From positions 1 through 43,917 of the forward strand of contig NZ_PDZH01000027.1 of assembly GCF_002735695.1 (NCBI RefSeq): DNA of 43,917 bases. The letters are read 5' to 3'. How positions within the stretch are numbered: the first letter of the stretch is position 1; each line of letters begins with the position of its first letter. This stretch comes from Chitinimonas sp. BJB300 (GTDB lineage Bacteria; Pseudomonadota; Gammaproteobacteria; Burkholderiales; Chitinimonadaceae). A program made the translations under genes and the position numbers. The notes under the pieces were generated by a model. The model worked only from the letters and a program-made list of their open reading frames with translations. It did not search any database and was not told where the DNA came from. Shown here piece after piece: positions 41,676 through 43,917 of this stretch.

Positions 41676-42546
41676 TCTCGCCTACCATCAGACAACGCAC
41701 GCCAAAGTCGCGCGTTACGCCATCTATGCCGTGCTGGGGCTGATGGTTCTCTTTTATCTGGCTCCGTTGTTTGTTATGTTGAGCACCAGCTTCAAATCGC
41801 TGGATGAAATCCGTACGGGTAATCTTCTGTCGCTACCCGGCGTACTCAGATTTGAAGCCTGGCAAGCAGCGTGGAGCAGTGCCTGTACCGGTATGGAGTG
41901 CACGGGCATGGCACCGTATTTCAGCAATAGCTTGAAGATGATGGTTCCAGCAGTACTCATTTCGACATTGGTTGGCGCTTTCAATGGGTACATCTTATCC
42001 ATGTGGCGTTTCAAGGGTGCAGACACCTTTTTCCTGCTGCTTCTGATCGGTACTTTCCTGCCATTCCAGGTCATCATCCTGCCCATGGCCCAAGTGCTGA
42101 GCATGCTGGAAATCGAGAACAGCACAGCACGGTTGGTACTGGTGCATGTTATCTACGGCCTGCAGTTCACCACCCTGTTTTTCCGCAATTACTACGTTAC
42201 CGTGCCTTCAGAACTCGTTAAGGCAGCGCGGATCGATGGGGCTGGTTTCTTCCGTATTTTTTTCAAGATTCTGCTGCCGATATCGATTCCCACGATCATG
42301 GTTTGTCTTATCTGGCAAACCACGCAGATTTGGAATGATTTCCTGTTTGGGGTGATTTTCAGCTCGGGTGACGGGCAGCCGATTACCGTGGCACTGAATA
42401 ACCTGGTCAATACCTCTACCGGGGTGAAGCAATACAACGTGGATATGGCGGCAGCCATCATCGCGGCGCTGCCGACGCTGATTGTCTATGCCATTGGCGG
42501 CAAATATTTCGTGCGTGGCCTGACCGCCGGCGCAGTTAAAGGCTAA
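41668..42546 (+). CDS. gtsC: Glucose/mannose-type ABC transporter permease 2
   Basis: A protein of 292 residues starting with GTG inside the end of gtsB, with GGAGGGAG upstream. It has six membrane helices, a periplasmic insertion with two cysteines (SACTGMECTGMAPYF) typical of GtsC-like permeases, the EAA loop KAARIDGAGFFRIFFKILLPI and the MalG-type end KYFVRGLTAGAVKG. It pairs with GtsB and precedes the ATPase gene by 80 bp. Confidence 0.92.
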   Translation: MANLAYHQTTHAKVARYAIYAVLGLMVLFYLAPLFVMLSTSFKSLDEIRTGNLLSLPGVLRFEAWQAAWSSACTGMECTGMAPYFSNSLKMMVPAVLISTLVGAFNGYILSMWRFKGADTFFLLLLIGTFLPFQVIILPMAQVLSMLEIENSTARLVLVHVIYGLQFTTLFFRNYYVTVPSELVKAARIDGAGFFRIFFKILLPISIPTIMVCLIWQTTQIWNDFLFGVIFSSGDGQPITVALNNLVNTSTGVKQYNVDMAAAIIAALPTLIVYAIGGKYFVRGLTAGAVKG

Positions 42547-42626
42547 ACGGAGCGGTGTGAGGGAAAAGGCGAGGGCGGTAATTTTCTGCTTTCCCACTCA
42601 CGCCATACTTCTTTCGGAGAAACAAA

Positions 42627-43739
42627 GTGGGTGCACTCAGTATTCGCAACGTCAAGAAAAGTTATGGGAATACCCATATCCTCAAAGGGATCGACCTGGA
42701 AATCGAAAAGGGCCAGTTCCTGATTCTGGTTGGTCCTTCTGGTTGTGGTAAGTCCACTTTGCTGAACATGATCGCTGGGTTGGATGACATCACTTCGGGT
42801 GAGATCGCCATTGCTGATCAAGTGGTGAACAACCTGTCCCCCAAGGACCGCGATATTGCCATGGTGTTTCAGAGCTATGCGCTCTACCCCAACATGAGCG
42901 TGCGCAAGAATATTGCCTTTGGCTTGGAGATCCGCAAGGTGCCCAAGGGTGAACAAGACCAGATTATTGCCCGGGTTGCCAAAACCTTGCAGATTGAGCA
43001 CCTATTGGGCCGCAAGCCCAGCCAATTGTCAGGTGGTCAGCGCCAGCGCGTGGCGATGGGGCGTGCACTGGCACGTAACCCGACTTTGTTCTTGTTTGAC
43101 GAACCCTTGTCAAACTTGGACGCCAAGCTGCGTGTCGAGATGCGTACCGAGATCAAGCTGTTGCATCAGCGTCTCGGCACGACCATCGTGTATGTTACGC
43201 ATGATCAGATTGAAGCCATGACGTTGGGTGACAGAATCGCCGTCATGAAAGACGGTGAAGTACGTCAGTTCGGCTCACCGCAGCAGATCTACGATGAACC
43301 TGCCGATCTGTATGTGGCGGGCTTCATCGGCTCACCTTCAATGAACTTCATCCCGGTTGATCTGACCGAGCAACAAGGGCACGCAGTAGTCACGTTGGAT
43401 AACGGCCATGCTGAATTGCACGTCAAACTTGGTGTGATCAACGATGCGCAGCGGGCATTTGTTGGCAAGCGAGTTATTCTTGGCATTCGCCCGGAGCAGC
43501 TGACTGACCCTGATAGCGCACATAGTGACCGCGGCAATTTTCAGACTTTGAAAGCGATGGTGGCGATTACTGAACCTACAGGCCCCGATACGCTGGTAAC
43601 GGTAACCTTTAACGGTGTTAAGACCGTAGCCCGATGCCACCCTCGTGCTGCAGGTAATCCTGGTGATTTGGTGCAGCTGGTGCTTGACCCGACCAAGGCA
43701 TTGCTGTTCGACCCCGCTACAGAAAAGCGCTTGGCCTGA
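42627..43739 (+). CDS. Sugar ABC transporter ATPase (UgpC/MalK type) of the gts operon
   Basis: A protein of 370 residues starting with GTG, GGAG 9 bases upstream. Motifs are Walker A GPSGCGKS, Q-loop VFQSYALYPNMSV, signature LSGGQRQRVAMGRALA, Walker B FLFDEPLSNLD, switch VTHDQIEAMT and a C-terminal TOBE region with LGIRPEQLTD. It closes the gts operon, is paralogous to the ATPase of the GlcNAc operon (8021-9109), and is followed by an intrinsic terminator. Confidence 0.93.
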   Translation: MGALSIRNVKKSYGNTHILKGIDLEIEKGQFLILVGPSGCGKSTLLNMIAGLDDITSGEIAIADQVVNNLSPKDRDIAMVFQSYALYPNMSVRKNIAFGLEIRKVPKGEQDQIIARVAKTLQIEHLLGRKPSQLSGGQRQRVAMGRALARNPTLFLFDEPLSNLDAKLRVEMRTEIKLLHQRLGTTIVYVTHDQIEAMTLGDRIAVMKDGEVRQFGSPQQIYDEPADLYVAGFIGSPSMNFIPVDLTEQQGHAVVTLDNGHAELHVKLGVINDAQRAFVGKRVILGIRPEQLTDPDSAHSDRGNFQTLKAMVAITEPTGPDTLVTVTFNGVKTVARCHPRAAGNPGDLVQLVLDPTKALLFDPATEKRLA

Positions 43740-43767
43740 TTAGGCTATCAACCGTTTGGTGAGATTG

Positions 43768-43794
43768 GGGCGCGACAGAGTTCGTGCCCTTTTT
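43768..43794 (+). terminator. Intrinsic terminator of the gts operon
   Basis: An 8-bp stem with one G-U pair, GGGCGCGA (43768-43775) and TCGTGCCC (43782-43789), with a 6-base loop, is followed by five T residues (43790-43794), 28 bp after the ATPase stop. Confidence 0.8.
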
Positions 43795-43797
43795 CAT

Positions 43798-43917
43798 GTG
43801 CGCCCAGCATGGGCGCACTCCTGCGGGTGGAAGTCCCGCCGTAAGTTGATCACAGCGAACGAAGTGAAGCGCAACTGCGTGAGGGCGACCGAGCGTGGGA
43901 AGGAAGCGTGGATCGTA
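43798..43917 (+). mobile_element. 5' end of a group II intron (continues beyond the window)
   Basis: From 43798 the sequence begins GTGCG, the canonical group II 5' splice sequence, and continues CCCAGCATGGGCGCAC, giving a perfect 8-bp stem (43798-43805 with 43811-43818). It then reads CTGCGGGTGGAAGTCCCGCC, AGTTGATCACAGCGAAC and GAGGGCGACCGAGCGTGGG, the domain I pattern I recall from bacterial group II introns carrying LtrA-type reverse transcriptases. The maturase and 3' end lie outside. It starts three bases after the T-run of the gts terminator, the preferred location of terminator-targeting introns. The class cannot be fixed from 120 bases. Confidence 0.7.

Noticed and set aside
1-43917. 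CRISPR arrays, prophage genes or toxin-antitoxin and defence genes
   Set aside because: No regular spaced repeats and no phage, restriction or toxin families were found; the repeats present are MITE-like.

Overview
The window reads as a chromosomal segment of a Gram-negative betaproteobacterium, probably a chitin- or GlcNAc-using member of the Neisseriales/Chitinibacter-like group. This placement is inference from gene content: Tat-free periplasmic sugar-binding proteins, a C-terminal-Phe porin, a cyanophycin locus with paired synthetases, and nudJ next to mnmA. No rRNA, tRNA, CRISPR array, prophage or complete insertion sequence was seen.

Layout. 1-116: 3' end of a forward gene. 149-4390: mostly single genes (PqaA-like lipoprotein, BON-domain protein with a textbook sigma-54 promoter, SnoaL-like protein, small secreted protein). 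4822-7784: porin, a ClC antiporter gene interrupted by an in-frame TAA, and a small conserved-looking protein. 8021-17921 (reverse strand): a nine-gene chitobiose/GlcNAc operon. In transcription order it is GlcNAc kinase, GntR regulator, nagA, SIS-type deaminase, binding protein, two permeases, GH3 hexosaminidase and ATPase. 18144-26921: a cyanophycin locus. Reverse genes are a PH-like/zinc-ribbon ABC exporter, a DUF1854 protein and an orphan amino-acid binding protein; divergent forward genes are a degenerate cphA' and an intact cphA. 27093-28677: nudJ-mnmA. 28878-31990: SPFH-GYF protein, a DUF1328-like miniprotein and a double zinc-ribbon membrane protein. 32053-36530 (reverse): VWA lipoprotein and a DUF2339 membrane protein. 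36907-43739: a TctD/TctE-type two-component system followed by a gts-type glucose/mannose ABC transporter operon. 43798-end: 5' end of a group II intron placed just after the gts terminator.

How the genes work together. The reverse-strand operon encodes a whole route: import of chitobiose or another GlcNAc oligosaccharide, cytoplasmic hydrolysis, phosphorylation, deacetylation and deamination to fructose-6-phosphate, under its own GntR repressor with candidate palindromic operators upstream of the first gene. The gts operon would import glucose or mannose and may be controlled by the adjacent kinase/regulator pair. The cyanophycin locus stores nitrogen as an Asp-Arg polymer; its ABC exporter and DUF1854 partner are the least understood part of the window.

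The most unusual non-coding signals are three short terminal-inverted-repeat elements (67, 97 and 139 bp), each flanked by TTA or TAA duplications. They lie next to gene stop codons; one duplication is itself the stop codon of the SnoaL-like gene, and two elements are tandem and share one TAA. Their ends resemble IS5-family (IS1031-like) ends.
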